A stretch of 64,000 bases of DNA from NCBI GenBank assembly GCA_008973525.1, contig WACJ01000304.1, positions 342,787-406,786 of the forward strand, in the 5' to 3' direction. The position numbers and the translations under genes were made by a program. This document shows, one piece after another, positions 24,010 through 33,959 of this stretch (positions are counted from its first letter, which is position 1; every line of letters starts with the position of its first letter). The notes beneath the pieces are model-generated. The model saw only the letters and a program-made list of their open reading frames with translations, searched no databases and was not told where the DNA came from. This DNA comes from Stenopsyche tienmushanensis (Eukaryota; Arthropoda; Insecta; Trichoptera; Stenopsychidae).

Positions 24010-25150
24010 ATTACATCATGCATATTTTTCACACGAAAATTCATACACTTATTCCACACAAAGCCGAACATTTTCTAAACGAGCGATGGGATTTAAAAGC
24101 ATTTTTTTTTTCATACCACAAAACAAACACATGGATCGAATATTACATTTAATCGTATAAATCAAGTATTTAGTCCTTATATGAGTAAATTAATAAAAAA
24201 TGACAATTTATCCCTTATCTTTTAAATGCACATTTAATTTATTGGATTTCGCATTGAAAGCATACATTTATCCACACTACCGCAAAACAGCAAGAATCTC
24301 ATTTTCTATTTATTGTTTAAATATTACTCATAAATTCATCGATTTTTTTTTATTTTGTGAATTTTTCGAAGATTGATCGCGTATAAATCCAAAAGTGCCC
24401 ACCGTCCTATTTATAGGATGACATATTGAATTTAAAAAAATATTAATTTTATTTCTGATTCTCATCGGGAAGCAAATCATTTTATCTTTTTACCAACTAT
24501 TAATTTTTGCATAAAAAAATATTTGTTTTTCTCAATATACGAATATTTTTTTAAAGTTCAAAATTGATCTGAAATTAATTTTAAAAAAAATCATTCGCTT
24601 CCCGCGATGATGAATATTGCAATTTATATATTGTCGCTTAGAATAGCCGTCATCCAACCGCGCGAAAAATATTTTTCTAGGCCATTTGCGCTCAATTTAA
24701 AAATCATCGCCCATCGACAAATAGATGACGCCCTTCGTATCGCATCAGGTTCGTAGTACCATGGGGCTTGATTTACATTTGAAAACAAGTTACAAATTAA
24801 CACATTTATTCGAACGTCCGTGTCCCGTAACAACGCGCTGCAAAATTGAATAATGCGGTTTAAAGCGACTCTGATTGAAACGTTGCGTGCCGTCGGTCGT
24901 GGATGATTTATGCGGTATCCATTGGACATAATGTGAAACCTTTTTCACTCTATTTAAATGACAATGGACTGTAGCTTGCCGATATTAAGTTTTCCCTGAT
25001 TTTTCAAGCAAAGTAATGCAAATTTTGAATTGAAGTTCGCCAGCCGTTGACTATTTAGTAGTTGTTTGAGGGACAAAATTAGAATATTAATTTTACCTAT
25101 TTATCGATATTTCAAATCTCTCAACGGATTCATGGTTTTTAATTTTTTTT
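24010..25150. other. AT-rich noncoding DNA
   Basis: The only notable content is a minus-strand ATG frame of 101 codons (24929-24624, beginning MSNGYRINHPRPTARN). It is less AT-rich than its flanks and ends in TAA. A frame of this length is expected a few times by chance in the window, and no domain is recognised. It may be a fragment of a repeat. Confidence 0.25.
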
Positions 25151-25158
25151 ATCGTAAT

Positions 25159-25184
25159 TAATATATATATATATATATATATAT
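25159..25184. repeat. (AT)n microsatellite
   Basis: A nearly pure AT dinucleotide run lies directly against the foldback element. The Penelope-associated repeat at 56390 has the same neighbour type. Confidence 0.9.
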
Positions 25185-25507
25185 TTGAGTTTTTCAGATT
25201 TACGCGAGTCATATTTAAGATATTAATTCAGTAAAAACCGGGTATTCGATCGCGTTTAAGTTATTTTTTATTCCAATATTTCGGTCCACCCATCGGGTCC
25301 ATTGTCCAGTTATTTCTTGACAATGGAACCGATGGGTGGTCCGAAATATTGGAATAAAAAATAATTTAAACGCGATATATACATATAAAATATTAATTCA
25401 GAAAAAAACGGGTATTCGATTGCGTTTATCAGGTTCATTGTCAAGGATTTTTTTTTCTAAATTAAAATCATAAATATTACTCGCGTAAATCTAAAAAAAA
25501 CTCATAT
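25181..25507. mobile_element. Foldback element with nested 56-bp hairpin arms
   Basis: The outer arms (about 25181-25217 and 25469-25507) are inverted copies sharing AGATTTACGCGAGT. Inside, 25251-25306 and 25319-25374 form a second inverted repeat with 53 of 56 positions identical and a 12-nt loop. In addition a direct repeat, ATTAATTCAG followed by CGGGTATTCGATCGCG, occurs at about 25220-25255 and 25391-25424. The CGGGTATTCGATCGCG block recurs at 25735-25750 and, inverted, near the upstream side of the Penelope-like element at 56300-56490. I infer a Penelope-derived rearranged copy. Confidence 0.7.
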
Positions 25508-25566
25508 TCACTCATCCTTTGATTTACGCGGTACCCATTTTACGCGGTTTCACTTTAACGCGGTCA
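25508..25566. mobile_element. Solo end of a Tigger-like element
   Basis: CACTCATCCTTTGATTTACG followed by CGGTACCCATTTTACGCGG matches the right terminal region of the 10612-11575 element (CACTCATCCCTCGATTTACG then CGATACCCATTTTACGCGG). No second end or coding remains were found. Confidence 0.65.
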
Positions 25567-25669
25567 GAATATTTTTTTTTTTTAAATTAAACATGTTTTG
25601 TGGCACGCGTCACACAAAAGCATATATTAAACGCGTAACCCTCTCCATTGCGTCAAATGACTCTTCTCC

Positions 25670-25850
25670 TGAGTTTTTGAGGTTTACGCGAGTCATATTT
25701 ATATGATTTTAATTTTCAAAATGTTTGAAAAAACCGGGTATTCGATCGCGTTTTTAAGTTTTTTAAAGGCAAAAATTTACCTTTGTCCGATATTTCGAAC
25801 AACTTTCTGGGTTCATTATTAATCCTTGATAAACGCGATTTTTCATCTTA
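25670..25850. repeat. Third copy of the Penelope-associated repeat unit
   Basis: GGTTTACGCGAGTCATATTT, then CCGGGTATTCGATCGCG, then TTTACCTTTGTCCGATATTTCG. The last two blocks match the inverted sequence at 56400-56480 (CGGGTGTTCGATCGCG and TTTACCTTAACCGATATTTCG), which lies upstream of the minus-strand Penelope-like ORFs. Confidence 0.6.
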
Positions 25851-25950
25851 ATTTTCGCCAAGATGAAAATCTCTCGGGAAGGATTTTAATTGCTACATCT
25901 AATAGATATGCTAGTTTTGAAGTCGCATTTAGTGACCACTAGATTAAATA
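25850..25950. repeat. Dispersed repeat, AAGATGAAA...CTCTCGG family, copy 1
   Basis: Blocks CCAAGATGAAAATCTCTCGG and GCTAGTTTTGAAGTCGCATT recur at 41108-41210, and the second block also recurs at about 33108-33140. Noncoding; class unknown. Confidence 0.5.
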
Positions 25951-26394
25951 TTTTTTTCATTTAAGAAATTAAATTTTCATTATTGGAGATGGAATTGACG
26001 TTCAATCAATCGAAAGTTTGTCCGGGGCAAGTTAATACATTTCACAACGTTACCGAAAGTCGACATTTCGCAGTTACCAAACTCCCACCCTAAAACCTTT
26101 CCGGGTACATCGTCAGAGCTCATTAGCAGATCATAAAATTCACAGGGCTGTATCGATCGATGAAAACATGATACTAAAACAAAAATAATACCATTTTAAG
26201 CGTGCGAGGGGATAAATATTTCAGTCGACACTAATATATAAACTCTACAACATTAAGCTTTTAACTGCCAGAGCGTAATGAGCGCATACAAATACGACTC
26301 GCCGGTGAGTCGTTGGCATTTAAAAGGTTAAATTGGAATACTTATCATCTATAAATCTCACTGCATATTCCTTCGTCTTCGTTTTCTATCTTTT

Positions 26395-26510
26395 ATTCAT
26401 CGTCCACCGTCCATCGTCTGCCATCCACCATCCGTTGTTCGTTATCTGCCATCCGCGATCCGCCATTCGTCATCTGATATCTGTCATACGTTGTCTATTC
26501 ATCATCCGGG
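26395..26510. repeat. Degenerate CATCCGT/CATCTGT tandem array
   Basis: About fifteen loose copies of a 7-8-bp unit around CATCCGT, CATCTGC and CATCCAC occupy the stretch. The repetition also keeps one frame open (26333-26542), which is therefore not called as a gene. Confidence 0.75.
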
Positions 26511-26849
26511 TGGGTATTAGATTCCACGATGCCCTCCCATAAAACCTCCCAGGGAGGGGGGGGGAAGCCAACCCTGCACCCGCGGGAAATGGATAAGTCC
26601 CCGGGGTAATGATGTGTAGTAGAGGTTTGCAAAAGTAGACTCGTCGGTTTACTCATCAAACGCTGCTGGGGTAGCCCAGCTAACATGAGTTAGGTTCGCA
26701 GGTCACCCTATGCTGCATACCCATAAAGGGGTGTGTAGAATAGCCGATTTCAGTAGTTGGTGGAGACTACGTTAAAGGCTCACCATTACCCTTAACAGCC
26801 TAGGTAAGTAGGGGAGAACGGTTTTAGGCTGTTCGAATGGTAACTCGTC

Positions 26850-27300
26850 TACGTGGCTAGGTACTAAGAATGACCGAACCGATACGAGTACCATGGGGGA
26901 AGGGGTAACCCCTGCAGTTCGTCATCTACTGCAGCCCCCTTCAAACTGAGGTTGGAATCGTGGTGGCAGTGAACCCGCGGAATTATATACGTTGAATTTA
27001 GTTTGACCTCAGTCCTTCCTCCTACATTGCACCTGCATCGGGTGCACATCGTTTGAAGCTGGTCTTTTCCGCGGAAACCTCGCCTCCTCTGGAGGGCGTG
27101 GAGCAAAAGGGATGGACACCTGGATGCTCCATGCGCAACGTTTTTCGTGGGGTTAAAAGATCAGTGGAAGACACTCTTTGTGTAGCTATTCCATGGTAAC
27201 CCAGAACAGACCACACAGCAGCGCAGAAAAAGAGTTCGATTAATAATGAGCCCCCAATCCAATCAGTCGCTGTCTGACGTCTCTCGTCTTGTCTATTCAT
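26850..27300. repeat. Unclassified GC-rich repeat, copy 1
   Basis: It aligns by eye with 32370-32730. Shared blocks include CCGAACCGATACGAGTACCAT, GAAGCTGGTCTT and CGCCTCCTCTGGAGG. Several self-complementary patches (GGGGTAACCCC, CTGGGGTAGCCCAG just upstream) suggest a structured RNA region such as a retrotransposon untranslated region. No coding region is readable. Confidence 0.5.
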
Positions 27301-27504
27301 TATATTTTCACGAAACGTACTGAAAATTAAACGTCAATAAAGTACCTTTTCATTGCACTATTCGTCTAGTAAATGGATTGAAAAAGGGGTTGTGGGTTGC
27401 GGTAAATCACTCACTAGAGTGAGGTGAGTTCCACGGTAGTAAAAGGGCGTACAGTGGTTAATTAATTCTTCGTCTTAAAATTCTTCTTAAGCTCTTATTT
27501 CTGA

Positions 27505-28045
27505 GGATCGTGACCTCTCTGTTATTGGCCAAGGATGTGTTTCATTCACCGCCTACAGTACGACTCCTCTCTGATTTTGGCTTTTCGAAGGGCTGCAATC
27601 ACTTGACAGCTTTTAGCACTTAGTTCAGCACGTAGGGGATCTTTTCCTTTCAATGGCGCCGACTATGACTAGTTTCTCCCAGCTGTCCTCGCATCTTCTC
27701 ACCACTTGTCTAAAGAATTGAAGAATACATCGTTAACAAATTGGGGACAGATGATCTTAGACATTGATCTTTGACATTGATTTCCTCCAAAATGGATCGA
27801 TCGGTTTGTTCGCATTTCGGTCTATGAAACCCTTAAAACCCGTTTCTAGCACCACATTTCAAAACCATCATTTTTTCCTGCTGGCTGCTTTTGTAGTCCA
27901 TCTTTGGTTGACGTATTGAAAATAAAAGACTTTTCACAAGGCGTGTTTTGGTTTTGGTCGAGATAATCTTATCCCTCCAAATCTTAGTCATCTGAGTAAT
28001 TATTGATTTGGCCATTGCGATCGGAACCCATTTTACCTTCAACTT
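27505..28045 (-). pseudogene. Non-LTR retrotransposon reverse transcriptase, C-terminal fragment
   Basis: Read in shifting minus frames from 28042, the pieces are: MTKIWRDKIISTKTKTRLVK (post-palm region), then a block resembling EMWCWRR...RTNQSILEEINVKD, then ILQFFRQVVRRCEDSWEKL and a degenerate tail. This order is characteristic of the C-terminal region of RTE/CR1-like insect non-LTR reverse transcriptases. Frameshifts and stops make it dead. The catalytic palm is not present, so it is a 5'-truncated insertion or a remnant. Confidence 0.75.
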
Positions 28046-28132
28046 TTCAAATTAAGATGAACACTTCATACCTGAGATTTTTGACATTCTCTGAATGCTC
28101 CGCGATATTAGCCACCTCAATACAACAGAAAC

Positions 28133-28380
28133 GTGTCCCTCCTCTTATACTGTCTGTTTATTAGGGGGGTGCTATGCAGGGAGGAAAATATTGAGGGTAG
28201 ACCATGTGGAAATAAGGGTTGTCACTCACTTAATAGGGGGGTGACGCGGGAAGTAAACGTAGGGAGATCACTTGGTGGGGGAAGGTTTTTGCAGGGTGAA
28301 CACAATAGGATGAAAGCAGTCGTGGCAGTATATGACCTACCCCAATGCAATAACGATTAAGCTTGCTCGGGTGTAAAATA
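28133..28380. repeat. Diverged repeat pair, copy 1
   Basis: Related to 28960-29200. Both have G-rich runs (AGGGGGGTG / GGGGGGAGGGAG), AATAAGGnT, an AGGAT...GCA...GTGGCA block and CTACCCCAA near the right end. Noncoding. Confidence 0.4.
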
Positions 28381-28959
28381 CATCAGTAGTCGCTTTAAAA
28401 ACAAAATTATATTATTTACACTGATATGAATAACAATCAACTTACGTCTTTAAATATTAAGTTTCAGATATTTTTAATCTCCAAATGGATTATAAGTTTA
28501 TCATCAGTCTTCTAATCAAATAACATAAGCATTGGTTGCTCAGAGAGATCTAAACTCTTTACATTAATAAGAATTTAATTGAATCGTTAATTTTTTGTAT
28601 GTCTGGCATCTCTTTATGTTTTGTCGCTCGTGTGTTCGTGAGAACACCCAGAAAATATAATATATCCAAGCTGGACATATTGTATTTTGGACACCTTTGG
28701 ATATATTGTGGTGTGGGGTAAGATGCTCTATATGCAACCTACCATTGTCGCTAAGCATTGGATATCGTTCCAACATAAAACTATATCACATATAAATATG
28801 TTTTTGAAAAAACCAAATAATTTCATATTTTTAGATTTTTCTATAATTAGGTTAAATATATTAATAATCTGATTAAATAATTGTAAAAAAATAAAATTTA
28901 TTGCAATTCGTGATCGGACCTCTTGGTGTAACTCTGTGGCTTTTGTGTAACTCTAGGAT

Positions 28960-29200
28960 GCCTCATACCACAGTCTACCCCAAGAGAAAACTACGTACCC
29001 CTCCTTGCACGCTTTCCGTTTTGGCAAGAATACGTATTTGGGGGGGAGGGAGTTTGTGGTAGGTCACACTGAAATAAGGATTCATTCATAAAGGGAGGGT
29101 ATTTTATCAAAAGGAGGATAGGCACGATGAGAAAGTGGCAACCTACCCCAAAGCTAAAGTGGTTCGGCTTGTTTGGCCTACTTGCGTGTAAAGCAAACTA
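28960..29200. repeat. Diverged repeat pair, copy 2
   Basis: Copy related to 28133-28380 and lying directly left of the relict mariner end at 29201. The shared blocks are in the same order and orientation. Confidence 0.4.
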
Positions 29201-29800
29201 ACGCATCACTCAATAAGTTCGTAGGACTTTTTTTCACAGTTTGCGATAAAACGGTTTGCAGATGCTGAAAAATAATAAGTTAATAGATACATTTTAGTTT
29301 CAGTCCTTCCCTTACGGGCTTTAAGGAACTCCATATTTAATATTTCCAGCATATCTGTATATTAGACCGGTTACTTAAACAGATTGTTTTTCACAAGATA
29401 TAATAAAAAAATCTCAGAAAGCGGTTCAAGCTTTATGTATGAACGATGAAGATGAAGCCAAAGAGAGCCAATATAATTGTACAATAAACAAGATGATTTG
29501 GAACTTTTGGAAAACTATGTTGAAGAACTCATACGTTAAAATGATTGAGACTAGGGAAGAATAATAAAGAACAGTAAAATATTGGGTGACAGGGTTTAAA
29601 CGAGTCCGTACTAGCTGCCAAAACGAACATCGCTGTGGTCGACCAAATGAGGTGACCACGCCAGAAACGGCGAAGAAAACCCTCGAAATGATATTATATG
29701 ACTGTCAACTAGCGGGCACAACCTGAGATATCACTAGATCGTCCCGGATCACTGGAATTCCCAATTTCTCACAGGACATTAGCGATTTAGAACCTCGTTG
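29201..29800 (+). mobile_element. Relict mariner whose left end matches the CATCACTCAATAAGTTCG MITEs
   Basis: After TA (29199-29200) the end reads ACGCATCACTCAATAAGTTCG followed by TAGGA. At about 29575-29720 a plus frame reads YWVTGFKRVRTSCQNEHRCG, then RPNEVTTPETAKKTLEMI, a mariner transposase N-terminal region of the sort with VTTPE after the RSGRP-like linker. The frame stops soon after and the catalytic part is missing. The element is cut off near the Penelope fragment at 29849. It is the likely autonomous relative of the MITEs at 3008, 21393 and 61232. Confidence 0.75.
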
Positions 29801-29848
29801 GTTAGGTTTAAGTCATGCGGACACACACACAACTTCGGAGTGTCCATA

Positions 29849-30436
29849 TAGAGATCCGTTAGTGGACGCAGACCTTGTTCTGTAGACATATTCGGGCATT
29901 GCGTCCAATCGCGAGGCGCTCCTTCGATGTGTCAGTGGTCCGAGATTCGGACCGGTTGTACACGGAAACCTTGTGGCCACTCCCTCTTATTTTAGGGCTT
30001 TTTGTAAAAAAAAAAATGGGTAAAACCGCACCCCTGGGACTTTCTACGACTTCCACCTAGAAGAATAGGCCCTTCCTAGCGGCCGGTTACAATTATTTTC
30101 AAAGGCCTAGTACCGTTTTTCTGGCTCGCAAGAGAGACAAAAAACTCTTCCCTACCCTATACAATATATATTTATATAATTATTATTCATTTATTTTATA
30201 ATTTTAAACACTATTTATCTATATATTTATCCGAGCCTAAACATTTCAAAGTTAAATTAGAATCTTTAGCTAGCTTCCTCCCGCGCCCAGAGCGCAAGTG
30301 GCCGCAAGAAGTGGAGAAGGAGTATGTCTTTGCGAACATTTAAAATGATGACTTGGCACTACGTTGTGCACTTTGCAAGAGGGCTGGCATGATCCCGAAT
30401 AACGGGATCAACACATGGCTCGGGTCAGAGGAGGGT
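29849..30436 (+). mobile_element. Penelope-like element, 3' fragment
   Basis: This segment is a diverged copy of the 3' portion of the Penelope-like element at 54324-56285, in opposite orientation. Shared landmarks are GAGATCCGTT..GGACGCAGACC, ATCGCGAGGCG, CTTGTGGCCA, GGGCTTTTTGTAAAAAAA, the AGCGGCCG block, GCGCAAGTGG and the shared terminal CTCGGGTCAGAGGAGG. It holds the end of the GIY-YIG-containing ORF and the untranslated tail only. Confidence 0.8.
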
Positions 30437-30439
30437 CTC

Positions 30440-32120
30440 CATGTTGTTTTATCCGTGCGTTTCCCCGGATACAAGACGGACGATGCAATTTGAATTTCAC
30501 AGCATCATCGTCATTTAAATTTTATATTGTGTAATATCTTTCAAAACATGATTAATATAATTTTATATTTTTCTACAAAGTCAATAAAGTCACTGAAAAT
30601 TTGATCGAAACTGGCTGATTGATTCGAGAGATGACTATTAAAATGCGGAATAGTTTGAATAATTTTAGTCTTTTTTCGCAATTTTAGCTCGAATCTGATC
30701 ATAAATGCAATTTTTATAAGCATTGATTATATTTTTTTATTAAGTATTTTTATTAAATTTTATGTGTGAGTAATTTACACATAATTTTTTTTAAATTTAT
30801 TTAAAATTAATTAATATTCATATTTTCATAATATCACATATGACTAATTTAAAGGGTAGGGTGGTGGGTTTTTTTCCTATTATTTGAACGAAGCCTTCAT
30901 ACGGAATTCCTAGCGACCGTCAGTATAAATTACTTAGTCCAAGACGATGGACGTCAGTCCTTATGGCAAATAAGAATTTCATTATTCATTTCAAAATAAT
31001 TTGCTTTTATTGTTAAAAAATGTATTTATTGCTTTACGAATCGATTTTGCATATTTTTTAAAAGATTTCTTTTTGATATTTTTACAACGGTTTTAAAATG
31101 CTCAAACTAAGGGAATTTTATACTGTGTCTATAGATGTCTGTTTTAATAGGGATAAAGAGGTGAATTTCCGTAAAACAAGAAGTAAATATCCGTTTTAAT
31201 AAGCAAACATATTCATTTTACATAAATTTATGCATTAAATGCAAAATTTTATAGTGCAAAAAAAATTATTTTATGTTTGGTGAAATTATAAGGAGACATC
31301 GTCTACACATTTGGTCCGATACTATCTGGTGATATTGGTAATACGACCTTATTTTTTTACAATTGATCGAAAGTCATTCAAATAACCAAGGGATGTTGGA
31401 ATATTATAATTGATTTGATAAAGTCTAATAGGATTTAAATTCGAACTCAAATATTATATGTGATCAAATGGATGTAAATTTGAAAAATCTTTATCTCAAA
31501 ATCGCGGGAATCTGGAATGTGATATATTATTTAAAGGAATTTTACACCAAAATTATTTTTATCCTCTAGAAAGTCCTTGTCTATTGATCGGACAGATATG
31601 TCTATTATTCGGACGGAAAAATAGTTGTTATTGTACATTAGGCTCGTGTTTCTTATGAAATTATTTTACCCAAAATTCTTTCTAATATCATTTTCCCCTA
31701 GCAACCATACAAAGCATCCATCACATATGATTATCACAAATTATTTGCGGCGTAAAATTCTGTCACCTTACGTTAGCATTATTCAAATCTTATCTTATTT
31801 TCTGTTTATGAACAAAGAATATTTTTCTAGAAAATTTCTCAACAAAATTTATTTTCGATTTCTTCAATTTTTCCGAAAAGACACATTACCCCCCCCCATT
31901 ACCACTAGTCATATTACTGACAAATACATGATTAGTTGTAGTGCTTTAAATATATTTTTTTACCTGACTAAATATACTTTAAATTTATACCGCTTTAAAT
32001 ACTGTTAGAATGTTGATAGATAGCACAGATAGAGCATGTCAACATCCATTTTACGACTTCCAGCATACGACTATTCACAGTCTATACAAGATATTGCGGT
32101 TTGGTGACTAAAGCGACTTA
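30440..32120. other. AT-rich noncoding DNA
   Basis: No gene or element is recognised. An eight-base poly-C lies near 31890. Confidence 0.4.
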
Positions 32121-32170
32121 TTGATCTATCAGGTCCAGCCTTCCCAGGATATTTTCAGATCCATACTCAC

Positions 32171-32287
32171 CGCCGTTCTGGACTTCATGTCCTGGACTAG
32201 CTGCACAGAGTGCCGCACTATGCGCAGTGCCTTTGAGCACTCACTCCTGCACTCACATTGCGCCCTCCATAGGAGACGAGGCACTTG
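32171..32287 (-). CDS. Candidate 39-codon internal exon, phase 0
   Basis: On the minus strand the acceptor (GACCCCAG) precedes 117 nt ending at a consensus donor GCG|GTGAGTATG. Only one frame is open, starting QVPRLLWRAQCECRSECSK and ending near VQDMKSRTA. The stretch is clearly GC-richer than the flanking DNA and ends with good codon composition. The acceptor lacks a strong pyrimidine tract. It sits beside an unclassified repeat (32370-32730), so a repeat-derived frame is the main alternative. Not recognised. Confidence 0.33.
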
Positions 32288-32369
32288 CTGGGGTCGATTT
32301 AATGCTAATGTGCACCCAAAGTTGAAAAGAAACAAGAATGGATGTAAGATTTGTTGGAACTATCTATGG

Positions 32370-32730
32370 ATCACTATGAAAAAGGTACTACGAATAACCA
32401 AACCAATACGAGTATCATGAGGAAGGAGAAGCCCCTGTAGTCCGTCATTTGTTGCAGCCTATTTAAAACTGAGATTATACTCGTAGGCACAGGGACCTTG
32501 CGTTAGTTATTCCCTGTTTTATTTTTAATGTGTCTTATTCCTTCCTTCTTTATCGCACCTTCGGGTATTCATAGTCTGAAGTTGGTCTTCCTCGCCTCCT
32601 CTGGAGGACGAAGAATGAAAGGGGTGAGTCCCTGGAAGCTCTGCGTGTAGTGCGCCTGGATATTAAAAGACTAAGCAGCGCGTAGACTTTATATAAAAAG
32701 GCTTCAAAATATTGGTAAGTCGTTGTCTGT
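32370..32730. repeat. Unclassified GC-rich repeat, copy 2
   Basis: Diverged copy of 26850-27300 in the same orientation. It keeps CCAATACGAGTATCATG, TGAAGTTGGTCTTCC and CGCCTCCTCTGGAGGACG in order. No coding frame survives. Confidence 0.5.
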
Positions 32731-33064
32731 CCGATTACACCATGTTGATACCAAGTCTTTATTATTACACCAAGATAATGACCGCAGTTACAAGACGATC
32801 GGTCGGACTCCAAGACTTAACTGATTTTTTTTTAAGACTCGTTTAGAACTAGCTTACTATGGTCATTAAACACACCTCATGTAGATTAATATGTTCTCCA
32901 TGCTGATTTTTTCCCAAAATCTGGACTTGAATCCAAACTTTTTTATTAAGGATCAACTATATAAACACTTGAAAAGTACATTGCGCATACCCAAATTACG
33001 AAATAACTACCTTTTATCCTAGATAAAAGACACTAAATTTTGTATAATTATTTTAATTATTAAT

Positions 33065-33145
33065 ATTGTATAATTATAGTGTCTTAATAATGTCATATAT
33101 GATTTACATAGCGCTAGTTTTGAGCTTGAATTTGGTGGCTATATG
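33065..33145. repeat. Dispersed repeat, CGCTAGTTTTGA family, copy 2
   Basis: GATTTACATAGCGCTAGTTT followed by TGAGCTTGAATTTGGTGGCTA matches the right half of the copy at 41160-41210. Confidence 0.45.
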
Positions 33146-33505
33146 AGTAAGTGTAGATTTTAGAACACTACATAAAAAAATACATTACTTAAATGTCAAA
33201 ATGTGAACGAAGGAAATAAAATGTTCAGTTATCGCGATGGAGCTCGTCATTACTTTTGCATCCAGGTCAAATCGCTTGTGATGCAATTACTGCAAATGTT
33301 GTTATGATACGGCCCCTACATTCCCCCTGATATTCAATTTAAGTTTGATACGTGTGCACGTAGATTATTGGGTCCCCGGGGCTGCACCCATTGTTAAAAA
33401 TAAGATAATTGGCACTTATGCTTCTGAAGTTGTTCAGTTGACACTGTTGGATGCACAAAGCAACCCGTTTCTGTGAAAATTTAGGACTTATCATTCAAGA
33501 CATAG

Positions 33506-33787
33506 CCTCCTTATTTATTCGTCGACGACGCAGAGCACACCATCATTGGCTGTGAGGCTTGGAAACCCCAGAGAAAACTGCTGAAACAAGCACTCGTAGT
33601 AGCCGAGCTCAATGTCGACAACATAGTCCACAACATGATGGAAAGCAAGAAGAACTGGAACCTTTGGCGCGAATACGTAAAAGAGATTCTAAGCGCCAAG
33701 GAAGGAAGTGAAAGAAAGAGACGCAGAGTGTCTCTCCAACAATATAATAGGGCCAATCACCTAAGGCCAGACTTCCTGTCCTCCTGA
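33506..33787 (+). pseudogene. Non-LTR retrotransposon reverse transcriptase, last 90 codons
   Basis: The frame is intact from 33506 to TGA at 33785. It reads FVDDAEHTIIGCEAW, a basic/helical segment with NMMESKKNWNLWREYVKEI, and a Lys/Arg-rich end with RKRRRVSLQQYN. The AEHT..C..W block is the C-terminal zinc-knuckle-like region of R1/I-type non-LTR reverse transcriptases. An in-frame TAG stands just upstream (33503) and the catalytic domains are absent, so this is a 5'-truncated copy. Confidence 0.8.
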
Positions 33788-33955
33788 AGCAATGTGGAAA
33801 ACAATACCAGGGGGACAGAGAAGGACAAGGGAGGGGTTTAGTGGGTACAATCCTACACCACCCGTGAAGGGTGTCTTGATTTGTGAGAGTCCATCCGTAG
33901 AATACCGTGGGTGCGAAGATTCCCCTCCCACAGGAAAAAAATGGCCATTTTGTAA
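33788..33955 (+). mobile_element. 3' untranslated region of the non-LTR fragment
   Basis: Directly after the stop codon comes a GC-rich tail with GGGAGGGGTTTAGTGGGTAC and paired GGG/CCC blocks. It fits the structured 3' regions of R1-like elements and ends where AT-rich DNA resumes. The border is approximate. Confidence 0.5.
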
Positions 33956-33959
33956 ATCA

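Noticed and set aside
24624..24929. 101-codon minus-strand ORF with ATG
   Set aside because: Length expected a few times by chance at this stop-codon frequency, with no recognisable domain or splice support.
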